This document shows, in pieces, positions 35,630 to 44,228 of a stretch of 58,617 nt of DNA (position 1 is its first letter; every line of letters starts with the position of its first letter). The DNA comes from Burkholderiales bacterium (GTDB lineage: Bacteria > Pseudomonadota > Gammaproteobacteria > Burkholderiales > Burkholderiaceae_C). The notes under the pieces were generated by a model that made no database searches, had not been told where the DNA came from, and was given only the letters and a program-made list of their open reading frames with translations. Position numbers and translations under genes: made by a program. The stretch covers positions 1-58,617 of the forward strand of contig CANHVY010000025.1 in assembly GCA_947464185.1 (NCBI GenBank), written 5' to 3'.

Positions 35630-36668
35630 CCCGCACCACCCGATGCTGGCCGCCGTTCAGCCGCTGCTGCAGGTCGAGCGGCTGCACAAGCGCTTCCCCG
35701 TCAGCGGCCGTCGCGGCTCGTTCCTGCACGCGGTGGACGATGTGTCCTTTGACCTCGCGCCGGGCGAGAGCCTGGGGTTGGTGGGCGAATCGGGCTGCGG
35801 CAAGTCCACACTGGTGAGACTGCTCACACGGCTGCTGGACCCGACCGAGGGCCGCATCGTCTTCGAGGGGCAGGATCTGGCCGCGCTGCCGGCCCGCAGC
35901 TTTGCCCGCACGCCCCAGCGCGCCGCCATCCAGATGGTGTTCCAGGACCCGACCGACAGCCTGAACCCGCGCTACACGGCGCGCGACACCATTGCCGAGC
36001 CTTGCCGTCTGCTGGCCGGCATGGACGGGGGCGCCGCGCAGGCGCGGGTGGACGAAGTGGCGGCGCAGGTGGGCCTGCCGGGTGAGCTGCTGTCGCGCTA
36101 TCCGCACCAGCTCTCGGGCGGGCAGAAGGCGCGGGTGGGCATTGCCCGGGCGCTGGCCCCGAAGCCGCGCCTGCTGATCCTGGACGAGCCTACAGCGGCC
36201 CTGGATGTGTCGGTGCAGGCCGTGGTGCTGCAGTTGCTGGACCGCCTGCGCCGCGAGCTGGGGCTGTCGACGATCTTCGTCTCGCACGACCTGAACGTGG
36301 TGCGGCTGCTGACCGACCGCGTGGCCGTCATGTACCTGGGGCGGATGGTGGAGGTGGGGGCCTCGGCCGAGGTCTTCGCCCACCCCGCCCACCCCTACAC
36401 CCGGGCGCTGGTGTCGGCCATTCCAGGCCAGGGCCCGCGCGTGCGGCTGGAAGGCGAGATCACCAGCCCCATCGACCCGCCGCACGAGGTGTGCCGCTTC
36501 CAGAGCCGCTGTCCCTCAGCCCAGGACCGCTGCCTGCGCGAGGGGCCGCAGTTGCATCCGCTGGCCGCGGCATCCAGCATCGGGCAGGCTGAGATACTGC
36601 CGGTCGTTCACCAGGTGGCCTGCCATTTCCCTCGGGCCATCCCGGCGGTGAACGCCCCCATGCCTTGA
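35616..36668 (+). CDS. Dipeptide-type ABC transporter ATPase (DppF-like)
   Basis: A 350-residue ATPase that pairs with the DppD-like protein. Walker A is GESGCGKST, the Q-loop IQMVFQDPTDSLNPRY, the signature LSGGQKARVGIARAL and Walker B LLILDEPTAALDV. The C-terminal domain has CRFQSRCPSAQDRC and a final Cys in VACHFP, the DppF-type cysteine set. The start at ATG 35616 is preferred over an in-frame ATG at 35595. The GntR gene follows after 7 bases. Confidence 0.9.
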   Translation: MPQTDPHHPMLAAVQPLLQVERLHKRFPVSGRRGSFLHAVDDVSFDLAPGESLGLVGESGCGKSTLVRLLTRLLDPTEGRIVFEGQDLAALPARSFARTPQRAAIQMVFQDPTDSLNPRYTARDTIAEPCRLLAGMDGGAAQARVDEVAAQVGLPGELLSRYPHQLSGGQKARVGIARALAPKPRLLILDEPTAALDVSVQAVVLQLLDRLRRELGLSTIFVSHDLNVVRLLTDRVAVMYLGRMVEVGASAEVFAHPAHPYTRALVSAIPGQGPRVRLEGEITSPIDPPHEVCRFQSRCPSAQDRCLREGPQLHPLAAASSIGQAEILPVVHQVACHFPRAIPAVNAPMP

Positions 36669-36675
36669 ACCTGCC

Positions 36676-37404
36676 ATGACACGCGGCACCACCTTGCACC
36701 TGGCCTCTGCGCTCAGCGCAGCAGCCCCGCCTCGCGCCAACCTGGCCGAGCAGGTCTACCAGGAATTGAAGGCGCAGATGCACGAATTCCGCCTCGTGCC
36801 GGGCGACCGGTTCTCTGAGCTCGAGATCGGGCGTCGTCTGGGTGTGAGCCGCACGCCGGTGCGCGAAGCGCTGTTCCGCCTGCGCAACGAAGGGCTGCTG
36901 GAAGTGGAGAGCAAGAGTGGCTGGTACGTGCGACCCATCGATTTCACGCGGCTGGACCAACTCTATGACCTGCGCATCGTGCTGGAACAGGCCAGCATCG
37001 ACCGCCTGGCCCACCTCACCACACCATCACCGGAGCTCGACGCCCTGAAGGCCGTGTGGCTGGTGCCAGCCGGTGAGCGCCTGACCGATGCGCGCGCCGT
37101 AGGCGAACTGGACGAGCAGTTCCATGCCACCCTGGCACGTGCCACAGGCAACGAGGAACTGGCCCGCGTGCACTGGGACGTCACCGAGCGCATTCGCGTG
37201 GTGCGACGCCTGGACTTCACGCGGCCCGACCGCATCGAGGCCACGTATGCCGAGCACGCCAAGATCCTGCGCCAGATCATCCAGCGCAAGGCCGAGCCGG
37301 CCCGTGCGCTGCTCAAGGCTCACATCGAGTTGAGCAAGGTGGAGGTGCGCAGGATCTCGCTGGCGGCGTTGCACGAGGCGCGCCAGCGCGCCGGCGCCGG
37401 CTGA
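36676..37404 (+). CDS. GntR-family (FCD) transcriptional regulator
   Basis: A 242-residue regulator. The winged helix-turn-helix (about 15-85) includes LAEQVYQELKAQMHEFRLVPGDRF and SELEIGRRLGVSRTPVREA read across two motifs, then LRNEGLLEV. The FCD effector domain follows, with the metal-ligand pattern LYDLRIVLEQ, ELDEQFHATLARATGN and EHAKILRQI. It is the last gene of the 18-kb operon, 7 bases after the DppF-like gene, so it is probably a local, perhaps self-limiting, regulator responding to a pathway compound. A GntR-like palindrome sits at the operon's promoter. Confidence 0.88.
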   Translation: MTRGTTLHLASALSAAAPPRANLAEQVYQELKAQMHEFRLVPGDRFSELEIGRRLGVSRTPVREALFRLRNEGLLEVESKSGWYVRPIDFTRLDQLYDLRIVLEQASIDRLAHLTTPSPELDALKAVWLVPAGERLTDARAVGELDEQFHATLARATGNEELARVHWDVTERIRVVRRLDFTRPDRIEATYAEHAKILRQIIQRKAEPARALLKAHIELSKVEVRRISLAALHEARQRAGAG

Positions 37405-37425
37405 CAGGGCCCGCGGCCCCGCGCT

Positions 37426-38310
37426 TCAGGCGAACGGCGGCTCACCCCGCCAGTCGAAGAAGCCCGGCAGGTCGGCGCTGACACGGTCTGGCCAGACGGC
37501 CTCGCGCTTTTCCAGGAAGGCGCCCACCCCTTCGCGCACATCCTGCGACTGCCCGCGCGACTGGATGGCGCGGCTGTCCAGGCGGTGCGCGTCCATGGGG
37601 TGGGCGGCACCCGCCATGCGCCACATGAGCTGCCGCGTGAGCGCCACGGACACCGGTGCGCTGTGGCGCGTCATCTCACGCGCCAGGGTCTGGGCAGCGG
37701 CCAGCAGATCGGCCGGTTCGTGCACCGAGCGCACCAGGCCGCGCGCCAGCGCTTCGTCGGCCGCGAACACCCGGCCGCTGATGCACCACTCCAGCGCGGT
37801 CTGCATGCCCACCAGCCGCGGCAAAAACCAGGACGAGGCCGCCTCCGGGGTGATGCCTCGGCGCGTGAAGACGAAGCCGAAGCGTGCCTGCGTGGAGGCG
37901 ATACGCACGTCCATGGGCAGCTGCATGGTGGCCCCGATGCCCACCGCGGCCCCGTTGATCGCCCCGATGACGGGCTTCAGGCTGCGGAAGATGCGCAGCG
38001 TCACCTGCCCGCCGCCATCGCGGTACACGTCGCCGGCCATGGTGGCCTCGCGCCGCGGATCCTGGCGCCTGGCGTAGTCGAAGGTGTTGCCGCCCGAGGA
38101 GAGATCGGCCCCGGCACAGAAGGCCCGCCCAGCCCCAGTGACCACCACCGCGCGCACCGCGTCGTCCGCGTCCGTCAGGTCGAAGGCGGCGATCAGCTCG
38201 TCGCGCATCCGGGCCGTGAAAGCGTTGAGCTTGTCCGGACGGTTCAGGGTGAGCGTGGCCACGCCATCGTCCACGGCGTAGAGCAGGGTCTGAAAGTCGC
38301 TGGCGTGCAT
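37426..38310 (-). CDS. Enoyl-CoA hydratase/isomerase family protein
   Basis: A 294-residue crotonase-fold enzyme. It shows VATLTLNRPDKLNAFTARM, the oxyanion-hole regions AGRAFCAGADLSSGG and GAAVGIGATMQLPMDVRIAS, and RFGFVFTRRGITPEAASSWF, with a Glu in the second catalytic position. The family hydrates enoyl-CoA or isomerises related thioesters. It is convergent with the GntR gene and probably unrelated to the nitrogen operon. Start 38310 (MHASDF) has GGAA upstream; 38325 is an alternative. Confidence 0.87.
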   Translation of the reverse strand: MHASDFQTLLYAVDDGVATLTLNRPDKLNAFTARMRDELIAAFDLTDADDAVRAVVVTGAGRAFCAGADLSSGGNTFDYARRQDPRREATMAGDVYRDGGGQVTLRIFRSLKPVIGAINGAAVGIGATMQLPMDVRIASTQARFGFVFTRRGITPEAASSWFLPRLVGMQTALEWCISGRVFAADEALARGLVRSVHEPADLLAAAQTLAREMTRHSAPVSVALTRQLMWRMAGAAHPMDAHRLDSRAIQSRGQSQDVREGVGAFLEKREAVWPDRVSADLPGFFDWRGEPPFA

Positions 38311-38512
38311 GTTCGGAGGTTCCATCAAGACAGGGGCGGATGCCGGATCGCGGAGGTGGATCGGTCCCGCACCCGAGGCCCTGCCAACTGTACGCGTGGC
38401 GCCTGCCGCTGCCACGCATGCACCCCCCCTGGGCAAGCCCGGGCCACCCATGCCTGATCTGGCCCTGCAGGCAGGGCCTTGCCGGCCACCCTGCATCGCG
38501 TAAGCTGGGCCC

Positions 38513-39427
38513 ATGAGTTCACCCAGCGCCAAGACTGCCGCCTTGTCCCCCCAGGCCTTCGCCACCTTGCTGCTGCTGGCCTGCATGATGGCCGGCAACC
38601 ATGTGGCCGCGCGGATTGCCATGGACCATGGCGTGGACGTCATCACCGCCGTGGCGGTGCGCAGTGCGGTGACAGCCGGGGTGGTGGCGCTGATCGTGGT
38701 GGCGCTGCGCGTGCGGGTGCAGATGACTCGTCGACACGTGCTGATGATGGGCCTGATCGGCACACTGGTGGCGCTGCAAAGCGCGTGGCTGTATTCCTCG
38801 GTGGCGCGCCTGCCCGTCGGGCTGGCCCTGCTGGCCTTCAACGCCTATCCGCTGTGGGCAGCGTTCTGGGCGTGGACGCTGTACCGGCACCGGCCGGAGC
38901 GTGCGGTGCTGGTGGCCATGCCGGTGATCCTGTTCGGCCTGGCGCTGGCGCTGGATGTGGTGGGCGCCACGTCAGGCCTGGGCGCACAGGGACAGTGGGC
39001 GCGCATCGGTGCCGGGGCAGCGTTTGCCACAGCAGCGGCGGCCACCTTCGGCCTCATCCTGGTGCTGACGCAGCACGAGGTGGCGGTGCTGGACGGCCGG
39101 TTCCGCTCGGCGCTGACCATGGGCATCGTGGCCGTGCTGACCTTCGCCGTGGCGGGCACGCAGACGGGCCTGCACCTGCCCGACGCACCGGCGGGCTGGT
39201 GGGGCCTGGCAGCGCTGACCGTGCTGTATGGCACCGGCTTCACGGTGATGTTCACGCTGCTGCCCAAGCTGGGGGTGGTGGGCAGTTCGCCCATCATGAA
39301 CGTCGAGCCCGTGGCCGCGCTGCTGCTGGCCTGGCCCATCCTCGGCCAGGCCATGGCGCCGGTGCAGTGGCTGGGTGCGCTGCTGGTGGTGGGCGCGGTG
39401 ATGGTGCTGGGGTTGAGAAAGCGGTAG
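38513..39427 (+). CDS. EamA-family (DMT) transporter
   Basis: A 304-residue membrane protein with about ten helices and two EamA repeats (ACMMAGNHVAARIAM in the first, GSSPIMNVEPVAALLLAWPI in the second). Members export or import metabolites; the substrate cannot be told. It is divergent from the enoyl-CoA hydratase gene across a gap of about 200 bases, in which I see no clear regulatory motif. Confidence 0.87.
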   Translation: MSSPSAKTAALSPQAFATLLLLACMMAGNHVAARIAMDHGVDVITAVAVRSAVTAGVVALIVVALRVRVQMTRRHVLMMGLIGTLVALQSAWLYSSVARLPVGLALLAFNAYPLWAAFWAWTLYRHRPERAVLVAMPVILFGLALALDVVGATSGLGAQGQWARIGAGAAFATAAAATFGLILVLTQHEVAVLDGRFRSALTMGIVAVLTFAVAGTQTGLHLPDAPAGWWGLAALTVLYGTGFTVMFTLLPKLGVVGSSPIMNVEPVAALLLAWPILGQAMAPVQWLGALLVVGAVMVLGLRKR

Positions 39428-39462
39428 CGGCAAGGTCGGGGCCGAGGTGGGCGCACGCGGCC

Positions 39463-39666
39463 TCAGGCCACGTCCCGATACTCGATCCTCAGCGGCCAGG
39501 CGCCAACTCGAGCCGCCTCCAGGATGACCGTTTCCACGACAGACCCATCCGCGGCAAAGCTGACATGGGTGTTCCAGTCCTGCGAGACCTCGCGCACGAT
39601 GGGCTTGTCCGAAATACGGATGACCAAGGTGTCTTCATCATCGAAATAGGTGGTCTTCACACTCAT
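39463..39666 (-). CDS. DUF2283-domain small protein
   Basis: A 67-residue protein with the DUF2283 pattern: TTYFDDEDTLVIRISDKPIV, then a Gly-less turn and TVILEAARVG. DUF2283 proteins often lie beside DUF4258 proteins in toxin-antitoxin-like pairs, and here a very short frame with DUF4258-like sequence overlaps its start. The function is unknown; an antitoxin-like role is only suggested by neighbours in other genomes. Confidence 0.75.
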   Translation of the reverse strand: MSVKTTYFDDEDTLVIRISDKPIVREVSQDWNTHVSFAADGSVVETVILEAARVGAWPLRIEYRDVA

Positions 39667-39752
39667 TCCTTTGCCGTCTCCTTGCGGGCGATCATCCTGT
39701 CGAATGCATGGCGGGTGATGATGACAGGGCGCTGGAATCGGCGACTGAACAT
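39663..39752 (-). pseudogene. 29-codon DUF4258-like micro-ORF or remnant
   Basis: A short frame that reads MFSRRFQRPVIITRHAFDRM and then IARKETAKE before its stop. The HAxxRMxxR pattern matches the N-terminus of DUF4258 proteins, but the rest of the domain is missing. Its TGA overlaps the ATG of the DUF2283 gene, so it may still be translated and coupled. It is most likely a deletion remnant of a DUF4258/DUF2283 pair. Confidence 0.45.
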
Positions 39753-39769
39753 CCGGGGAAGGATAGCGG

Positions 39770-41536
39770 ATGCGCGCTCGGGATGGACGTGACGTGGCGC
39801 CTCTCGGCCAAGTTCTGCTGCCACCCCAGGCCGCAAGCCTGGCGGTGCTGCGTCACAAATACGCCGCGCCAGGAGAACTCACGCCGCAGGATGTGAATCG
39901 CCGGGTGGCGCGGGCGCTGGCCGAGGCTGAAGTGCCGGGTGAGCGCCAGCGCTGGGCTGCCTGTTTCGAGCAGGCCCTGCACGCGGGTTTCATTCCGGCC
40001 GGGCGCATCCTGGCCGGGGCGGGCCGGCAGCCTGCGCAGCCCTTGATCAACTGCTTCGTGCAACCGCTCGGGCCTGTCCACCCTGTGGAGGACAGCCGTC
40101 TACCCAGCCTGGCCGAGGCCCTGGCGGAAGCCACCCGCACCCTCGAAATGGGCGGCGGCGTGGGGCTGGACTTTTCCTCCTTGGCCCCAGGCGAGGTGCT
40201 GCCGGCGCTGCAGGCCTTTGACCGCGCAGCCCAGGTCGGCGGATCACCGCACGCCGCGGCGCGCCCGGGCGCTTTGATGGGTGTGCTGCGGGTAGATCAC
40301 CCGGACCTGGCCGCCTTCATCGACGCCAAGGCCAGCGGGGGCCTGACGCACTTCAACCTCTCGGTCGGGCTGACCGACGCCTTCATGCGGCAGGTGGACA
40401 CCGGCGACCCCGGCGCCAGCGCGCGCTGGCAGCAGCTGGCGCACGCGGCCTGGCACCACGGCGAGCCCGGGGTGCTGTTCCTGGACACCTTGAACCGCGA
40501 CAACAGCCTGGCCTGGCGCGAGACCCTGCACGCCACCAACCCTTGCGGCGAGCAGCCCCTGCCGGCCCACGGCAGTTGCTGCCTGGGCTCCATCGACCTG
40601 TCGCGCCTGGTGCGGCAGCCGTTCACTGACAGGGCGCACTTCGACGATGCCGGCTTGTCCGCCCTGGCAACCACCGCCGTGCGCATGCTGGACAACGTGA
40701 TCGACCTGACCTCCTGGCCGCTGGAAGAGCAGCGTCTGGAGGCCCTGCAGACCCGCCGCATCGGGCTGGGCTTCACTGGGCTGGCCGATGCGCTGATGAT
40801 GCTGGGCCTGCGCTACGACCGGGCCGAAGGCCGCGCCCAGGCGGCCCATATCGCGCGCGTGCTACGCGACGGCGCCGTGCATGCGTCGATCCAGTTGGCC
40901 CGGGAGCGCGGACCCTTCCCCTGTTTCGATGCCGCCAAGCACTTGGCACCTCCGGGCTTTGCCTCGCGACTGCCCGCGGGCCTGCAGCAAGCCATCGCCC
41001 GGCACGGGCTGCGCAACTCGCACCTGCTGTCGGTGGCCCCGGCCGGCAGCATCAGCCTGGCCATGGCCGACAACGTCGCCAGCGGGATCGAGCCGGCATG
41101 GGCCTGGAACACGGTGCGCCCTGTACACCGCAGTGACGGCAGCGTCGAACCCTTGTCTTTTGCGAACCATGCCTGGCGCCTGTACCGGGCCCAGCAAGCC
41201 AGCCCTGCAGGCCGCCGGGCTTCACCAGACGGCGAAGCCGAAGCCGACGCTGATGCCAACCACAAAGACGACGACAACACCGTTGCGCTGCCCGCTGCCT
41301 TTCTGACCGCCGATGACATCTCGCCATGGCACCAGTTGGTCATGGCCGAAGCGGTGGCGCCCTTCATCGACGCCGCCATCAGCAAGACCGTGCTGCTGCC
41401 CCCTGACGCCACCCCGGCCCTGGTGGACCGCCTGCTGCGTCATGCGTGGCGGCATGGCCTGAAGGGCGTGGCGGTTTACCGCCCCAATCCGGTCATCGTG
41501 CCGCTGATCCAGCCTGTAGCAACGTGTCCCGTCTGA
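39770..41536 (+). CDS. Adenosylcobalamin-dependent (class II) ribonucleotide reductase, short form
   Basis: A 588-residue reductase of the NrdJ type. Conserved features are FIPAGRILAGAGR, INCFVQP with an active-site Cys, LEMGGGVGLDFS, GEPGVLFLDTLNRDN, the radical/acid-base motif NPCGEQPLPAHGSCCLGS, and APAGSISLAMADNVASGIEP. Class II enzymes make deoxynucleotides using vitamin B12 and work with or without oxygen. It is short for the family; the C-terminal cysteine pair is not obvious, and only one Cys is near the end (VATCPV). I see no cobalamin riboswitch in the short upstream gap. A GGAAGG ribosome site precedes the ATG. Confidence 0.87.
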   Translation: MRARDGRDVAPLGQVLLPPQAASLAVLRHKYAAPGELTPQDVNRRVARALAEAEVPGERQRWAACFEQALHAGFIPAGRILAGAGRQPAQPLINCFVQPLGPVHPVEDSRLPSLAEALAEATRTLEMGGGVGLDFSSLAPGEVLPALQAFDRAAQVGGSPHAAARPGALMGVLRVDHPDLAAFIDAKASGGLTHFNLSVGLTDAFMRQVDTGDPGASARWQQLAHAAWHHGEPGVLFLDTLNRDNSLAWRETLHATNPCGEQPLPAHGSCCLGSIDLSRLVRQPFTDRAHFDDAGLSALATTAVRMLDNVIDLTSWPLEEQRLEALQTRRIGLGFTGLADALMMLGLRYDRAEGRAQAAHIARVLRDGAVHASIQLARERGPFPCFDAAKHLAPPGFASRLPAGLQQAIARHGLRNSHLLSVAPAGSISLAMADNVASGIEPAWAWNTVRPVHRSDGSVEPLSFANHAWRLYRAQQASPAGRRASPDGEAEADADANHKDDDNTVALPAAFLTADDISPWHQLVMAEAVAPFIDAAISKTVLLPPDATPALVDRLLRHAWRHGLKGVAVYRPNPVIVPLIQPVATCPV

Positions 41537-41616
41537 AGCCCCTATCGCAACCCGACCACAGGCCCACCGTCGCTGCAGCCGCCCTGCATCGGCCCCGAAC
41601 CCACTCCAGACCCGCC

Positions 41617-44100
41617 CTACACCCGCCGCGCCGTGGCCGCCACCGGCTGGCCCCAGAGGTCGATGTGCACCGCGGTGCCGTCCTGCACCGCCGCCACGGC
41701 GTCGCCACGCACATAGCCGAGCGCCATGCAGGCCCCGGCCTTCAGGCTCCAGCCGGCAGATGACACCTCGCCCACCGGACGACCATCCAGCACGATGCTC
41801 TCGCCGCCCCACAGGTAATGCGCGGAGTCGTTCACCACGAAACCCATCAGCTTCTTGCGCAGCGGTTGACAGCGCGCCGCCAGCAATGCCTCGCGCCCGA
41901 TGAAGCCGGGCTTGTCCAGCTTCACGGCGAACTCCAGCCCGGCCTCGAAGGGCGTTTCATCGGGCCCCAGCTCAGCCCCCCAGGCGCGGCGCCCGGCCTC
42001 GATGCGCAAGGCGTCCAGCGCGTAGTAGCCGGCGTCGCGCAGGCCCAGGTCCTGGCCGGCGTTCATCAGCGCCAGGTAGACGTGACGCGTCATCTCCACC
42101 GGCACGTACAGCTCGTAGCCAGGCCCACCCACGTAGGCCATGCGCGCGGCGCGCACCCGGGCGTGGCCGAGGTCGATCTCGCGGGTGTGCGCGAACTTCA
42201 ACGCGCCGGGTGAAAGATCATCAGGCGACACGCGCGCCAGCAGCTCACGCGCGTTCGGCCCCATCACGCTCAGCACGCTCCACAGCGGCGTCACATCGGT
42301 CAGCACCGCCTGTTCGTCGGCGTTGACGTGGCGGCGGATCCAGTCGGCATCACGCACCGGCTGCGCCGAGCCGGTGACCAGCAGGAAGCGCTCGCCCGAC
42401 GCATCCTGGGGCAGGCGCATCACGGTAAGGTCGCTCTCGAAGCCGCCCCGCGCATTGAGCAGGCCGGTGTAGACCATGCGGCCTACCGGCATGTCCACGT
42501 CGTTGGCGCACAGGCGCTGCAGTACGGCCAGCGCGTCGCGCCCCTGCAGCAGCAGCTTACCGAAGGACGTCTGGTCGTACAAGGCCACGGCCTCGCGCGT
42601 GGCGCGCTGCTCTTCGATCACCCAGTCCAGCCAACCCGGACGGCCCAGCGTGTCCGCTGGTCGCGACACGCCGTGCGGGCGGAAGTAGTTCGCCCGCTCC
42701 CAGCCGTTCTTGCTGCCGAACTCGGCGCCCCTGGTGCCATGCGGTTCGGGGCGCGCCGAACCCGCCAGCAGGTCGTACAGTGGGCTGGTGCGCAGCGGGC
42801 GCGTGGTCTGCAGCTCCTGGCGCGGCCAGCGCATGGCGTAGTGCAGCCCAAGGGTCTCGCCCGTGCGCTCGGCCAAGCCCTTGCGGTTGGCGTTGTGCGG
42901 GCCGAAGCGGCGGATGTCCACGTCCCACAGGTCGCCAGGCGGCTCGCCATCGGCGATCCACTGCGCGATCAATTGGCCCGCGCCGCCGGAGTTGGCGATG
43001 CCCGCCGAATTGAAACCTGCGCAGACGAAGTAGTTGCGCAGCTCCGGCGCCTCACCCAGGATGAAATTGCCATCGGGGGTGAAGCTCTCCGGGCCGTTGA
43101 GCAGCATCTTGACCTGGGCCGTCTCCAGGCAGGGCGTGCGGTGGATGGCGTTGGTCATCAGGATCTCGAACTGGTCCCAGTCCTCGTCCAACAGTTGGAA
43201 CTGGAAGGTGCTGGGGATCGGGTCCACCGCCCAGGGCTTGGCCTGGGGCTCGAAGCCGCCCATGAGCAGGCCGCCGACCTCCTCCTTGTAGTAGATGAAG
43301 CCGTCGGGGTCGCGCATCACCGGCAGCATGGGGTGCACGCCCTCGATCTTGTCGGTGACGATGTAGAAATGCTCGGCCGGGTACAGCGGCACCGTCACCC
43401 CGGCCAGCGCACCGAACTGGCGAGCCCACTGGCCGGCGCAGTTCACCAGCGTCTCGCAGTGCACGTCGCCCTGGGTGGTGCGCACACCCACGGCGCGCGG
43501 GCCGTTGGGACCGTCGGCGGTGAGGACACCGGTGACCTCCACGCCTTCGACCATGCGCACGCCGCGGTTGCGTGCGCCCTTGGCCAGCGACATGCACAGG
43601 TCCGCCGGATTGGCCTTGCCATCACCTGGAATCCAGATCGCGCCCTGCAGGTCGTCGGTGCGCATCACGGGGTAGAGCTCCCCGGCCTGCTGCGGCGAGA
43701 TCAGCTCCACCTCCACGCCAAAACTGCGCGCCAGCGCCGCCTGCTTGCGCAACACCTGCATGCGCTCGGGCGTGCTCGCCACGTTCACGCTGCCGCATTG
43801 CTTCCAGCCCGTGGCCAGGCCGGTCTCCTGCTCCAGCGTCGAGTACAGCTCAATGCCGTACTTGCTCATGCGCGTCATGTTGCGGTTGGGGCGCATCTGC
43901 CCGATCAGGCCCGCCGCGTGCCAGGTGGTGCCGCTGGTGAGTTGGCCCTGTTCCAGCAGCAGCACGTCGGTGATGCCGAGCTTGGCGAGGTGGTAGGCCG
44001 TGGAGCAGCCAGCGATGCCGCCGCCGACGATGACGATCTGGGCGTGGGTGGGGAGGGGGACGGACGCTGCGCCAGAAGAGTTGCTCGACTTGGACACCAT
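41617..44100 (-). CDS. Dimethylglycine/sarcosine dehydrogenase-like flavoprotein with GcvT domains
   Basis: An 827-residue two-part enzyme. The N-terminal oxidase has the dinucleotide motif IVIVGGGIAGCSTAYHLAKL and a TSGTTWHAAGL segment whose His61 matches the His that binds FAD covalently in dimethylglycine dehydrogenase. The C-terminal half has FAO-M and GcvT-like folate domains (SFGKLLLQGRDALAVLQRL, YELYVPVEMTRHVYLALMN, KLMGFVVNDS). Such enzymes N-demethylate methylated amines and pass the one-carbon unit to tetrahydrofolate. It is the last gene on the minus-strand side of the phosphonate locus, which suggests an N-methylated aminophosphonate or a betaine-derived amine as substrate; that is inference. 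Confidence 0.85.
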   Translation of the reverse strand: MVSKSSNSSGAASVPLPTHAQIVIVGGGIAGCSTAYHLAKLGITDVLLLEQGQLTSGTTWHAAGLIGQMRPNRNMTRMSKYGIELYSTLEQETGLATGWKQCGSVNVASTPERMQVLRKQAALARSFGVEVELISPQQAGELYPVMRTDDLQGAIWIPGDGKANPADLCMSLAKGARNRGVRMVEGVEVTGVLTADGPNGPRAVGVRTTQGDVHCETLVNCAGQWARQFGALAGVTVPLYPAEHFYIVTDKIEGVHPMLPVMRDPDGFIYYKEEVGGLLMGGFEPQAKPWAVDPIPSTFQFQLLDEDWDQFEILMTNAIHRTPCLETAQVKMLLNGPESFTPDGNFILGEAPELRNYFVCAGFNSAGIANSGGAGQLIAQWIADGEPPGDLWDVDIRRFGPHNANRKGLAERTGETLGLHYAMRWPRQELQTTRPLRTSPLYDLLAGSARPEPHGTRGAEFGSKNGWERANYFRPHGVSRPADTLGRPGWLDWVIEEQRATREAVALYDQTSFGKLLLQGRDALAVLQRLCANDVDMPVGRMVYTGLLNARGGFESDLTVMRLPQDASGERFLLVTGSAQPVRDADWIRRHVNADEQAVLTDVTPLWSVLSVMGPNARELLARVSPDDLSPGALKFAHTREIDLGHARVRAARMAYVGGPGYELYVPVEMTRHVYLALMNAGQDLGLRDAGYYALDALRIEAGRRAWGAELGPDETPFEAGLEFAVKLDKPGFIGREALLAARCQPLRKKLMGFVVNDSAHYLWGGESIVLDGRPVGEVSSAGWSLKAGACMALGYVRGDAVAAVQDGTAVHIDLWGQPVAATARRV

Positions 44101-44228
44101 GCTAGAACCTCTTGACTCGGAATGACTTCACAACGTTTCGCCTGCCCGGCATGGAACCGCACAGCGCATAGAGCCGTCTCGGTCGGGCTGGGCGACGCGC
44201 ACCCTCCCCTCTGTCGCGACGCAAGGCC

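Noticed and set aside
19381..37404. Cyanuric acid hydrolase AtzD or urease genes within the ureide operon
   Set aside because: Every gene in the stretch was assigned to another family; no AtzD or urease motif was seen, so the operon cannot be called a cyanurate operon from this window.
39667..39769. Cobalamin riboswitch before the class II ribonucleotide reductase
   Set aside because: The region is short and is partly occupied by the DUF4258-like frame; no B12-box-like sequence was seen.
42328..44115. 595-codon plus-strand open frame opposite the dimethylglycine-dehydrogenase-like gene
   Set aside because: Shadow frame; the minus-strand product has FAD, oxidase and GcvT motifs along its whole length.
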